From Nocardia carnea NBRC 14403 (lineage in GTDB: Bacteria; Actinomycetota; Actinomycetes; Mycobacteriales; Mycobacteriaceae), in assembly GCF_000308515.1 (NCBI RefSeq), contig NZ_BAFV01000120.1, forward strand, positions 21,523-85,522: 64,000 nucleotides of DNA, written 5' to 3'. The position numbers and the translations under genes were made by a program. Position 1 is the stretch's first letter. Every line of letters begins with the position of its first letter. Of this stretch, positions 1-8,826 are shown piece after piece. The notes beneath the pieces are model-generated. The model was given only the letters and a program-made list of their open reading frames with translations. It ran no database searches and was not told the DNA's origin.

Positions 1-830
1 GCCAATTACCAGGGCTGCACGATAAATCGCACGGTTCGATCGTCGAGGCCGGCGGTCAGGCCGTGGGCAGTTCCCTGCTCGGCCAATCGTTCACCGATAC
101 GAACGGCAACCCGATCACCTGGTACTTCCAGAGCCGTCCCTCGGCGGCCGGCGACGGTTACGACAGCCTGGCCTCGGGCGGAAGCAATCTGGGCCCGGAG
201 AACATCGTCGACACGCCCGCCGACCCGGCCCTGCTCGCCACCGGAACCGACCCGGAATCGGCCGGATTCACCCCGAGCCTGCTCACCCAGGTCTGCACGC
301 GCAGCCACGAGATCGGCCTGCGCGAGGGGGTCGACGGTGCCCGGCCGTTCTGTACACCGGACGGTGTCGGGGCGGCGCTCTCGGTCATGGGGACCTACAC
401 CGCGGACGGCGCGGTGATCCCGGAATGGGTGGTCAGTGTCAACGAACCCTGCCGGGCCGGATCCACGGTGTTCCGCGCCGAATACCAGGGCGTCCCGGTG
501 GAATGCGCACAGTACGGCGAGGACTATTCGACCGGCCGGATCGTGCCGATCGCCGAGGACGCCCCCAGCCAACCGGCGGTCCCCGCGGACGCGGTGACCA
601 GCAGCGGCAGCGGCCTGGATCCGCATATCTCGCCCGCCTACGCCGCGATCCAGGTGAACCGGGTGGCGGCCGCGCGCGGAATCGAACCGGCCGCGGTCCG
701 CGAGATCGTCGCGGCGCATACCAGCAGCCGGGTCCTCGGTTTCGCCGGCGAACCGCGGGTCCACGTCCTCGAACTCAACCTCGATCTGGACAGCCGCTAC
801 CCCGTATCCGGCACCGCGAACGGACAGTGA
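1..830 (+). CDS. kdpC: KdpC, potassium-transporting ATPase subunit C (5' truncated by window edge)
   Basis: KdpC is the single-span periplasm-facing subunit of the KdpFABC high-affinity K+ pump and stabilises ATP binding by KdpB. The reading frame is open from base 3, and the first visible residues (GSIVEAGGQAVGSSLLGQSF) match the conserved stretch just after the KdpC membrane helix, so only the first few dozen residues lie outside. Further family signs are the SRPSAAG segment near the start, the SGSGLDPHISPAYA block and the C-terminal VNxxLD-like LNLDLDSRYP. It ends 26 bp before kdpD and the three kdp genes look like one operon; kdpF, kdpA and kdpB are expected to the left. Confidence 0.95.
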   Translation, partial: QLPGLHDKSHGSIVEAGGQAVGSSLLGQSFTDTNGNPITWYFQSRPSAAGDGYDSLASGGSNLGPENIVDTPADPALLATGTDPESAGFTPSLLTQVCTRSHEIGLREGVDGARPFCTPDGVGAALSVMGTYTADGAVIPEWVVSVNEPCRAGSTVFRAEYQGVPVECAQYGEDYSTGRIVPIAEDAPSQPAVPADAVTSSGSGLDPHISPAYAAIQVNRVAAARGIEPAAVREIVAAHTSSRVLGFAGEPRVHVLELNLDLDSRYPVSGTANGQ

Positions 831-856
831 TCCGTGCACGGTGACATGATTCGCAC

Positions 857-3400
857 GTGACCGCTACACCACACCGCACCCCGGGTGAGCTGCGCATCTA
901 TCTCGGCGCGGCCCCCGGGGTCGGTAAAACGTTCGCGATGCTGGGTGAGGCGCATCGGCGCCTGGCACGCGGCCAGGATGTGGTGGCCGCCGTGGTCGAA
1001 ACACACGGCCGCGCCCAGACCGCGGAGCTGCTGGACGGTATCGAGCAGGTGCCGCAGGTCGAGATCCGCTATCGCGGCACGGTGCAGTACGAACTGGATG
1101 TGGACGCCGTCCTGGCGCGCCGGCCCGATCTGGTGCTGGTGGACGAACTGGCACATACCAACACGCCGGGCAGCCGCAACCGGAAACGGTACGAGGATGT
1201 TCAGGAACTGCTGGCCGCCGGGATCACCGTGGTGTCCACCGTGAACATCCAGCATCTCGAGGGTCTCAACGATGTGGTCGAGCAGATCACCGGCGTCACC
1301 CAGCACGAGACCGTGCCCGATGCGGTGGTGCGCGCCGCCGACCAGATCGAACTGGTCGATATCACTCCGGAAGCGCTGCAACGGCGGATCACTCTCGGCA
1401 ATGTGTACGCGCCGGAGAAGGCCGATGCCGCGCTGGCGCACTACTTCCGGCGCGGCAACCTGACCGCGCTGCGCGAACTCGCCCTGCTGTGGCTGGCCGA
1501 CCAGGTGGATGCGGCGCTGGCGAAATACCGGGCCGACCACCGGATCACCGCCACCTGGGAAGCCCGGGAACGGGTGGTCGTTGCCGTGACCGGGGGCCGC
1601 GAATCGGAAACGCTGGTGCGGCGGGCGGGCCGGATCGCCGCGAAATCCAGTGCCGAACTGCTCGTCGTCCATGTGGTCCGCGGTGACGGCCTGACCGGTG
1701 TGGCGGCGCCGCAGATGGCCGCGGTCCGGAAACTGGCCGCCCACCTGGGAGCGGAACTGCATACGGTCGTCGGCGACGAGGTCCCCGCCGCGCTGCTGGA
1801 TTTCGCCCGCACGGTCAACGCCACCCAGCTGGTACTCGGCACCTCCCGCCGGTCGCGCTGGGCGCGGATGTTCGACGAGGGCATCGGCGCGGAAGTGGTG
1901 CAGCATTCCGGCAAGATCGACGTACATATGGTTACCCACGAGGCCGCGGGCCGGCGGCACCGGCGGCGCCGACCGCGGCCGAAGGCGCGCCGCACCGCCG
2001 CCTGGATCGCCGCATTCGCCGTCCCGTCGGCGATCTCGGCGATCCTGGCCGCCTGGCTCGACCGCTACCTCGATCTGGTGAGCGAAAGCGCACTGTATTT
2101 CGTGGCGGTGCTGGCGGTCGCCCTGTTCGGCGGAGTGCTACCGGCGGTCGCGTCGGCGTTGATCGCCGGGCTGCTGCTCAACGTCCTGTTCACCGATCCC
2201 CGCTACAGCGTCACCATCCAGGAGCCGAACAGTTTCCTGCCGGCGGTCCTGCTGCTGGTGGTGGCGGTCGCGGTGGCGGTCCTCGTCGATACCGCCGCGC
2301 GCCGCGCCGAACAGGCCGGGCAGGCGTCCCGGGAGGCCGAACTGCTCACTCTGTTCGCGGGCGCGGTGCTGCGCGGCGCCGACCCGACCGCCCTGCTGGA
2401 AAGGTTGCGCCAGACCTACGGTCAGCAGGCAGTGAGCCTGCGCCACCGCGAGCGCGGCGCGCTCGCCGCGGTCGGTACGGATCCGCCCGAACGCGCGGAT
2501 GCGGCCGATACCACGATCGAGGTCGGCGACGGGGAGTATGCGCTGCTGTTGTCCGGCCCGACCCTGCGCGCCCGCGACCGGCGGGTCCTGGAGGCGGTGG
2601 CGGGTCAGGCCGTCGGCCTGGTCCAGCAACGCCGGCTCACGGAAGAAGCGAACAAGGCCGCGGCACTCGCCGAGGCCGACCGGTTGCGCCGCGATCTGCT
2701 CTCGGCGGTCAGCCACGATCTGCGTACCCCGCTGGCGGCGGTCAAGGCCGCGGTCTCGAGCCTGCGTTCCGACGATGTCGAGTTCTCCCCCGCGGACCGG
2801 GCCGAATTGCTCGCCACGGTGGAGGAATCCGCCGATCAGCTCACTGCGCTGGTCGGTAACCTGCTCGATTCCTCCCGGCTCGCCGCGGGGGTGGTGCGAC
2901 CGCGGTTGCGGCCGGTGTATCTGGACGAGGTGGTGCACCGGTCGCTGGTCAGCGTGGGGGTGAGTCCGCGCGGAGCGCGCCGCGGAGCACTCGAACGGGT
3001 GCGGGTCAGTGTCGGGACGACGGTGGTACAGGCCGACCCCGATCTGCTGGAACGTATTCTGGCCAATCTCGTCGACAATGCGCTGCGCTACGGCGCCGAA
3101 TCGGAGGTGACGATCGATGCCGCGGCGGTGGACGGCCGGATCCTGGTCCGGGTGGTCGACCACGGGCCGGGTCTGCCCGGCGCCGATCCCGAACGGGTTT
3201 TCGACTCGTTCCAGCAGCTCGGCGACCGGGACAACACCAGCGGCCTGGGGCTGGGTCTCTCGGTGGTACGCGGGTTCGCCGACGCCATGGGCGGCGCGGT
3301 GAGCGCCGCCCCCACTCCCGGCGGAGGGCTCACCGTCACTGTCGATCTCGCGGTCGCCGACGGCCGCACCGATACGTCGCCCACGGAGGTTTCGCCATGA
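857..3400 (+). CDS. kdpD: KdpD, osmosensitive K+ channel sensor histidine kinase
   Basis: Membrane sensor kinase that senses K+ limitation or osmotic stress and phosphorylates KdpE. The 847-residue protein has the full KdpD layout: an N-terminal KdpD domain with Walker A GAAPGVGKT (17-25) and a Walker B-like LVLVDELAHTN near residue 95, a universal-stress-like domain (about 235-355), four clustered membrane helices (about 375-480, DUF4118), a degenerate GAF-like linker, a HisKA domain with phospho-acceptor His620 in SHDLRTPL, and an HATPase_c domain with the NLVDNALRYG N-box and GLGLGLSVV G-box. It starts with GTG. Its stop overlaps the kdpE start by 4 nt (ATGA), which implies translational coupling. 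Confidence 0.97.
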   Translation: MTATPHRTPGELRIYLGAAPGVGKTFAMLGEAHRRLARGQDVVAAVVETHGRAQTAELLDGIEQVPQVEIRYRGTVQYELDVDAVLARRPDLVLVDELAHTNTPGSRNRKRYEDVQELLAAGITVVSTVNIQHLEGLNDVVEQITGVTQHETVPDAVVRAADQIELVDITPEALQRRITLGNVYAPEKADAALAHYFRRGNLTALRELALLWLADQVDAALAKYRADHRITATWEARERVVVAVTGGRESETLVRRAGRIAAKSSAELLVVHVVRGDGLTGVAAPQMAAVRKLAAHLGAELHTVVGDEVPAALLDFARTVNATQLVLGTSRRSRWARMFDEGIGAEVVQHSGKIDVHMVTHEAAGRRHRRRRPRPKARRTAAWIAAFAVPSAISAILAAWLDRYLDLVSESALYFVAVLAVALFGGVLPAVASALIAGLLLNVLFTDPRYSVTIQEPNSFLPAVLLLVVAVAVAVLVDTAARRAEQAGQASREAELLTLFAGAVLRGADPTALLERLRQTYGQQAVSLRHRERGALAAVGTDPPERADAADTTIEVGDGEYALLLSGPTLRARDRRVLEAVAGQAVGLVQQRRLTEEANKAAALAEADRLRRDLLSAVSHDLRTPLAAVKAAVSSLRSDDVEFSPADRAELLATVEESADQLTALVGNLLDSSRLAAGVVRPRLRPVYLDEVVHRSLVSVGVSPRGARRGALERVRVSVGTTVVQADPDLLERILANLVDNALRYGAESEVTIDAAAVDGRILVRVVDHGPGLPGADPERVFDSFQQLGDRDNTSGLGLGLSVVRGFADAMGGAVSAAPTPGGGLTVTVDLAVADGRTDTSPTEVSP

Positions 3401-4113
3401 AGACCGGAGCACAGCCGGAGCACGGTGCGCAGCAACCCACCGTGCTGGTGGTCGACGACGAACCGCAGATCCTGCGCGCGATGCGCATCAATCTCTCGGT
3501 CCGCGGCTACGACGTGGTCACCGCGGCCACGGGCGCGGGCGCGCTGCGGGCGGCGACCGAACGCAAACCCGATGTCGTGGTACTCGATCTCGGGCTTCCC
3601 GATATCGATGGGATCGAGGTGCTCGCGGGTCTGCGCGGCTGGACCAAGGTGCCGATCATCGTGCTGTCCGCCCGCACCGATTCGGCGGACAAAGTGGACG
3701 CCCTCGACGCCGGCGCCGACGACTACGTGACCAAACCGTTCGGAATGGACGAATTCCTCGCCCGGCTACGCGCGGCGCTGCGCCGCGCCGCGGATGCGGC
3801 CGAACCCGGCGAACCGGTGGTGGTCACCGATGCGTTCACCGTGGATCTGGCGGCGAAGAAGGTGATCAAATCGGGCGCCGAGGTCCATCTGACCCCCACC
3901 GAATGGGGTGTGCTGGAAATGCTGGTGCGCAACCGCGGGAAACTCGTGGGCCGGCAGGAGCTGCTGCGCGAGGTGTGGGGTCCGGCATACCAGTCCGAAA
4001 CCCACTACCTGCGCGTCTATCTGGCCCAGTTGCGCCGGAAACTGGAGGACGATCCGTCCCATCCCAAACATCTGGTCACCGAACCGGGGATGGGCCACCG
4101 CTTCCGCGAGTGA
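3397..4113 (+). CDS. kdpE: KdpE, response regulator of the kdp operon
   Basis: OmpR/PhoB-type response regulator of 238 residues that activates kdpFABC. The receiver domain has the acidic pair Asp20-Asp21, phospho-acceptor Asp64 in VVLDLGLPDIDG and the conserved Lys in DDYVTKPFG. The C-terminal winged-helix domain begins near residue 140 (VHLTPTEWGVLEMLV) and ends in the usual GMGHRFRE. The start overlaps the kdpD stop. The stop is only 4 bp from the stop of the convergent alkyl sulfatase gene, and no terminator hairpin is seen in that gap, so antisense read-through is possible. Confidence 0.97.
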   Translation: MKTGAQPEHGAQQPTVLVVDDEPQILRAMRINLSVRGYDVVTAATGAGALRAATERKPDVVVLDLGLPDIDGIEVLAGLRGWTKVPIIVLSARTDSADKVDALDAGADDYVTKPFGMDEFLARLRAALRRAADAAEPGEPVVVTDAFTVDLAAKKVIKSGAEVHLTPTEWGVLEMLVRNRGKLVGRQELLREVWGPAYQSETHYLRVYLAQLRRKLEDDPSHPKHLVTEPGMGHRFRE

Positions 4114-4117
4114 CCGG

Positions 4118-5941
4118 TCAGGGGGTCACGATCGGGAAGCGCGGGTCGGGTGTGTCCAGCAGGCCGATGAATGTCTGGAGCAGGCTTTCGTCGCCCTTCA
4201 TGGTCACTCCCTCGAACCCGCCACCGCTCACCGCCTTCAGCAATTGGGCCTTGGTCAGGGTCAAGGTGAGATCCGCCGGGCCGAGGGCCGGTGCCTCGGC
4301 GGTGGGCGTGCGGTGGGTGAGAGCGCCGTGCGAGAGGGTCAGCCGGTGCACACGACCCTCGTCGGTCAGCTCCCAATCCATGACGAAATCGGCCGCCGCG
4401 GCGCGCATGCCGTCGATCCGGACGGCGAGGGAGTCGACGATCATGTCCAGCGTCAGCGCGGTCAGCATCTCCGGGCTGGCCGAATCGAGCGCAGCCGGGC
4501 TCGGTCCGGTACGCAGTTCCTGTGCACCGACGAGGAAGAAGTTGCGCCAGGTGCCGTTCTCGGCGCCGTGGCCGAGTCGCTCGTAGACCTGGGCCAGCGC
4601 TTCCTTGGCACCGTCGTGCCCCGGTTCGGCGAATACCGCGTGGCACAGCAGGGTGGCCGCGAAGCGCAGGTCACCGTCGTCGGCGTACTGCCGGCCCTTG
4701 GCGACGATCGCGTCGATACCGCCGTAGTCGGCAACATAGCGTTGCGCCTGCTCGACCGGCGGATGCTCCCACAGGTGCGCGGGATTACCGTCGTACCAGC
4801 CCATGTATCGCTGGTAGATCGCCTTCACGTTATGGCTGGTGGAACCGTAGTAGCCGCGGTTGGCCCATAGTTTGTCCAGTGCGGGCGGGAATTCGAACTG
4901 TTCGGCGATCTCCGGGCCGGTATATCCCTGGTTGGTCAACCGCAACGTCTGGTCATGCAGGTAGGAGTACATATCCCGTTGACCGGCGATCCAGGCGGTC
5001 CAGTTCTCCCGGCCCCACGTCGGCCAATGATGGGAGGCGAAGGCGACATCGGCCTTGTCACCGAACCGGGCGATGGCCTCGTCCAGATACCGGGCCCATA
5101 CGCGGGAGTCACGCACGACCGCACCACGCAGGGTCAGCACATTGTGCATGTTGTGGGTGGCGTTCTCCGCCATACAGAGTGCGCGGCGATCCGGAAACAG
5201 GAAGTTCATCTCGGCGGGCGCCTCGGTGCCGGGGGTGAGCTGGAAAACCATCCGCACCCCGTCGATCACCTCTTCCTGGCCGGTGTGGGTGATATCCACC
5301 GTCGGCGGAATGAGAGTGATGGTGCCGGTGGAGGTGGTCATCCCGAGGCCGGCCCCGATCTGGCCGTCGGGTGCCTTGTTCAGCACCGCGCCGTACATGA
5401 AGATCGCGCGCCGGTTCATCGCATTACCGGCGTAGACGTTCTCGCTCACCGCGTGCTCGAGGAAACCCTCGGGCGCCAGGATCGGTATTTCCGGGTGGCC
5501 TTCGGGCACCACTCCCCTGGCTCCGCCGAAATGGTCGGCGTGCGAATGGGTGTAGATCAGGCCTTTCACCGGTCGGTCGCCGCGATGCGCGCGGTACATG
5601 GCCAGTCCGGCGGCTGCCGTCTCCGCGGACAGCAGGGGGTCGATCACGATGATGCCCTCGCGGCCCTCGACGAGGGTCATATTCGACAGGTCCAGATTGC
5701 GTACCTGGTAGATCCCCTCGGTGACTTCGAAAAGCCCCTGTTTGTTGCAGAGTTTGCCCTGCCGCCACAGGCTCGGGTTCGCGGTGGACGGGCAGTCACC
5801 GTCGAGGAACCCGTAGGCGCCGATATCCCAGACCACGCGCCCGTCGGCAGCCTTCACCACCGGCGGGTCGAGCTCGGCGATGAACCCGCGGTCGACGTTC
5901 TCGAAATCGGTGGTGTCGTCGAAATCCACCTGCATGGTCAT
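4118..5941 (-). CDS. Alkyl sulfatase, metallo-beta-lactamase fold (SdsA1/YjcS-like)
   Basis: Hydrolyses primary or secondary alkyl sulfate esters such as SDS to alcohol plus sulfate. The 607-residue product has the binuclear zinc motif THSHADHFGG (His132, His134, Asp136, His137), a central dimerisation region, and a C-terminal SCP2-like domain (about 485-607) as in SdsA1. I chose the ATG preceded by GAGGTAACC; an in-frame extension to about 6256 has no comparable ribosome-binding site and a composition unlike the family. No signal peptide is visible, unlike secreted SdsA1. It faces away from the LapA-like gene. With the SulP permease nearby and the arylsulfatase locus at 26-33 kb, it points to use of sulfate esters as a sulfur source. 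Confidence 0.9.
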   Translation of the reverse strand: MTMQVDFDDTTDFENVDRGFIAELDPPVVKAADGRVVWDIGAYGFLDGDCPSTANPSLWRQGKLCNKQGLFEVTEGIYQVRNLDLSNMTLVEGREGIIVIDPLLSAETAAAGLAMYRAHRGDRPVKGLIYTHSHADHFGGARGVVPEGHPEIPILAPEGFLEHAVSENVYAGNAMNRRAIFMYGAVLNKAPDGQIGAGLGMTTSTGTITLIPPTVDITHTGQEEVIDGVRMVFQLTPGTEAPAEMNFLFPDRRALCMAENATHNMHNVLTLRGAVVRDSRVWARYLDEAIARFGDKADVAFASHHWPTWGRENWTAWIAGQRDMYSYLHDQTLRLTNQGYTGPEIAEQFEFPPALDKLWANRGYYGSTSHNVKAIYQRYMGWYDGNPAHLWEHPPVEQAQRYVADYGGIDAIVAKGRQYADDGDLRFAATLLCHAVFAEPGHDGAKEALAQVYERLGHGAENGTWRNFFLVGAQELRTGPSPAALDSASPEMLTALTLDMIVDSLAVRIDGMRAAAADFVMDWELTDEGRVHRLTLSHGALTHRTPTAEAPALGPADLTLTLTKAQLLKAVSGGGFEGVTMKGDESLLQTFIGLLDTPDPRFPIVTP

Positions 5942-6225
5942 GGTTACCTCGCTCTGCGATGTCTCGGCTGATGAAGCGGTCACGGCGCGGAGGTTCGAGC
6001 ACTCGTTCGTCCCGGTGGTCGGCCGGGACGGGGACGGGAGCACCGGCGTTGCCCACGCTAGCGGGGTCCTCAACGCACAGGTATCACCTGCGGCGGGTGA
6101 GTTCGTCCCCTGGAGCTCGCTTGGCCACGAAAGTGCGGCGAACTCATCCGGAGTGGGTGAAGTCCGATCCGCCGCCGGAACAGCACACTCGGGGTATACC
6201 GTCAGCCCACTGTTCGGAGGATCCG

Positions 6226-6459
6226 ATGGCAACCCAGGACACACCGAAGCCGGCACTGCTTTCTCGTATCACGGTGAATCAGTGGGTGGCCGCTGTCCTG
6301 GTGGTGCTGTCCGTGGTGTTCATCGCCCAGAACCGCAGCCGGGTGGATATCAATTTCCTGCTGGTCACCGTTCGTTCGCCGATGTGGCTGATCCTGCTGA
6401 TCATGTTCCTCGTCGGCGCACTGGCGGGTCTGCTGATCAAGCGCCGCGCCCGCCGGTAA
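6226..6459 (+). CDS. LapA-domain small membrane protein
   Basis: A 77-residue protein with two closely spaced hydrophobic helices (about 16-35 and 45-66) joined by the segment IAQNRSRVDINFLLVTV, and a basic C-terminal tail (KRRARR). This is the pattern of the lipopolysaccharide assembly protein A (DUF1049/LapA) domain family; in actinobacteria, which lack LPS, the role is unknown. The ATG at 6226 follows CGGAGGA. The gene lies between two minus-strand genes, and its stop is 17 bp from the stop of the convergent SulP gene. Confidence 0.8.
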   Translation: MATQDTPKPALLSRITVNQWVAAVLVVLSVVFIAQNRSRVDINFLLVTVRSPMWLILLIMFLVGALAGLLIKRRARR

Positions 6460-6476
6460 GGCCCGCGGTTTCTCGA

Positions 6477-8231
6477 TCAGCGAACCGGGTCTGCGTCGCC
6501 CGGGGAACGTGGTGGTTCAGCCGTTGCAGCGGCGACACTCGCGTAGACCGGGATCCGGTGGGGGCCGGTCTGCGCGGCCGCGAGTTCGTCAGCGAACTGG
6601 CCGATCGAGCGGGCGATCCGGAATTCGATACCGCGGTGGGCGAGGCTGTCCCGGAGATCGACCAGCATCGCCGCGGCCGTGACATCGATACCGGGGGAGG
6701 TTTCGGCGTCGAGCACCACCAGCCGGGTGTGCGCGGTGCAGAGCTGCTCGATCCGGCTCCGCACATGGTCGGCGTCGACGAAGTACAGCCCCGCTTCCAC
6801 ACGGACCACCAGCTGGTCTCGGCGTTGCGCGAGACCCGGGTGCCGGTGCACGTCCAGCCACAAACCGTCGCGAGGGCCGAGGACCGCGATATGCGGCCGG
6901 GAGCCGCGATAGACGAGCAGGACGATGGCGACCCCGACACCGATGAGCAGGCCCGGCAAGGTATCGAACAGCAGCACACCGAACAGCGCGGCGAGTGCGG
7001 CCACGAAATCGGCGCGGGCGACCGGGCCGTAGATATGGCCCAGCCAGTCGGTCCATACCCGGTAGAGGCGCCGCAAGGCACCGATATCGACCAGTTCGAT
7101 CACCGCCGCGATCACCACCGCGGCCAGTGTGGCCTCGGGCAGCTGTTCGAACAGTCCCGTGAGCAGTAACAGGGTCACGACGGTCAGGACCGCTACCACC
7201 AGCCCGCTGACCTGGGTCTTGGCTCCGGCCGACCCGTTGACCGCGGTTTTGGACAAACTACCGTTGACCACCATTCCGGAAGTGAATCCCGACCCCAAGT
7301 TTGCGGCGCCCAAACCGAACAGTTCGCGGTTGGGGTCGATTTCGTAGCCGGCCTTCGCGGCGTATGTCTTGGCCGCTCCCAATCCTTCGGCGAACCCGAT
7401 CAGCAGGACACCGACCGCGGGCCCCAGCAGGTCGAGATAGTCGCCGAAGCCCACACCTCCGGGCAGGCCGGGAACTGGCAGACCGGGGTCGATATGCCCG
7501 ACGATGGCCACACCTTTGTCGTCCAGGTCGAACAGTGCCACCGCCACGATTCCGGCCAGGACTGCGAGCAGCGCCCCCGGGATCAGCGGCAGCCACCGCT
7601 TGACGGCGAGTACCAGCAGCAGACTCAGGCCGCCGATCAGCAGTGTCCGCCAATGGGTGTCCCCGAGGCCGGACAGCACACCCCACAACTGTTCGAAGAA
7701 ATCCCCCTCGTGTTTCTCGATCCCGAGCAGTTTGGGTACCTGACCGATGATGATGACCAGCGCCAGCCCGACGATGAACCCTTTCAGCACCGGTTCGGAG
7801 ATGAACGAGGCGATGAACCCGAGCCGCAGCAGCCCGGCCAGCAGGCCGGCCACACCCGTCGCGATCGCGAGCGCGGTGGTGAGCGCGATATAACGCCCCT
7901 CGTCGGCCCCCGCCAGTGGGGCGATGAGCGCGGCCGACAATGCCGCGGTCGCCGACATCGGTCCCACCACCAGATGCCGGGAACTACCGGCCAGCGCATA
8001 CAGGATCAGCGACGGGACCGCCGCATACAGCCCGACCACCGGCGGAACGCCCGCGATCGTGGCGTAGGCCAGCGCTTCCGGAACCAGTACCGCCCAGACG
8101 GTCAGGCCGGCGACGATATCCGGCCGCAACCAGCTACGCCGGTACCCGTGCAGGGAAGGGAACAGCTGGGCGGCGACAGCCTGCATCCGGCTGTCACCGC
8201 CTCCCCGCGGCCGGGTGTGTTCCTCGCTCAC
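6477..8231 (-). CDS. SulP family anion permease with STAS domain
   Basis: Membrane permease of the SLC26/SulP family, probably importing sulfate or bicarbonate. The 584-residue protein opens its membrane part with the hallmark DIVAGLTVWAVLVPEALAYA, has about 10-14 helices over residues 35-430, and ends with a cytoplasmic STAS domain (about 450-560; VLDAETSPGIDVTA contains the regulatory-loop region). It starts with GTG at 8231; the next Met is residue 16. A sulfate role fits the alkyl sulfatase 500 bp away, but many actinobacterial SulP proteins carry bicarbonate or other anions, so the substrate is inferred only. Confidence 0.88.
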   Translation of the reverse strand: MSEEHTRPRGGGDSRMQAVAAQLFPSLHGYRRSWLRPDIVAGLTVWAVLVPEALAYATIAGVPPVVGLYAAVPSLILYALAGSSRHLVVGPMSATAALSAALIAPLAGADEGRYIALTTALAIATGVAGLLAGLLRLGFIASFISEPVLKGFIVGLALVIIIGQVPKLLGIEKHEGDFFEQLWGVLSGLGDTHWRTLLIGGLSLLLVLAVKRWLPLIPGALLAVLAGIVAVALFDLDDKGVAIVGHIDPGLPVPGLPGGVGFGDYLDLLGPAVGVLLIGFAEGLGAAKTYAAKAGYEIDPNRELFGLGAANLGSGFTSGMVVNGSLSKTAVNGSAGAKTQVSGLVVAVLTVVTLLLLTGLFEQLPEATLAAVVIAAVIELVDIGALRRLYRVWTDWLGHIYGPVARADFVAALAALFGVLLFDTLPGLLIGVGVAIVLLVYRGSRPHIAVLGPRDGLWLDVHRHPGLAQRRDQLVVRVEAGLYFVDADHVRSRIEQLCTAHTRLVVLDAETSPGIDVTAAAMLVDLRDSLAHRGIEFRIARSIGQFADELAAAQTGPHRIPVYASVAAATAEPPRSPGDADPVR

Positions 8232-8313
8232 AACTCACCGTGCCCTTCGCCGAGCGGTGGGTCCGCGGCACCGGCCGCACCGGCGGCCGGGCCGGTCCCG
8301 GGCGGTGGGCAGT

Positions 8314-8739
8314 TCAGTTCTGCGGCTGCCAGGTGGCGATCGCCCAGATCACCACGATGTTCAGGGCAATGACCAGCGTCGACCACCAGGGGTAGTAGGG
8401 CAGCCAGAGGAAGTTCGCCAGTATCGACAGTGCCGCAACGGTGATCGCCAGCACCCGGCCCCAGGTCGTACCCGTCATCAGGCCGAGCGCAGCCACGATC
8501 AAGATGGCGCCCAGCACGATATGGATCCAGCCCCAGGTGGTGATATCGAACTCGTAGACGTAGTCGATTCCGAGAACGAACAATTCGTCCCGGGCGACCG
8601 CAGCGATCCCCTCGAGTACCGAGAGCACGCCGACCGTCAGTAGCAGTATCGACGCGCCGATCGAGGCACCCGCGGCGAACCCCTGCCGCAGCGGGCCGCT
8701 GTCGCGGGTCTCGGTGGTGTATTGCGGTGCGGTGGTCAT
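8314..8739 (-). CDS. DUF7144-type four-helix membrane protein (copy 1)
   Basis: A 141-residue protein with four hydrophobic helices (about 23-45, 65-85, 90-108, 112-133) and conserved short motifs DELFVLGIDYVYEFD, WGWIHIVLG and NFLWLPYYPWWS. Its function is not known to me. A clear paralogue lies at 54608-55057, matching over the whole core at more than half of positions by eye. The ATG at 8739 is preceded by GGAAGGAG. It stands alone between the SulP gene (82 bp downstream) and the AI-2E gene. Confidence 0.8.
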   Translation of the reverse strand: MTTAPQYTTETRDSGPLRQGFAAGASIGASILLLTVGVLSVLEGIAAVARDELFVLGIDYVYEFDITTWGWIHIVLGAILIVAALGLMTGTTWGRVLAITVAALSILANFLWLPYYPWWSTLVIALNIVVIWAIATWQPQN

Positions 8740-8826
8740 CTCCACTCCTTCCGAGCGCAGTGATTACGTCGACTGTCGCCGTTCGGGGGCGGTCGTGCCT
8801 CACCCCGCCGGGGTGAACTCCGATGT

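Noticed and set aside
8265..8300. Overlapping CCGGCCG inverted repeats between DUF7144 and SulP genes as a terminator
   Set aside because: Many alternative short pairings in a very GC-rich stretch, none clearly dominant.
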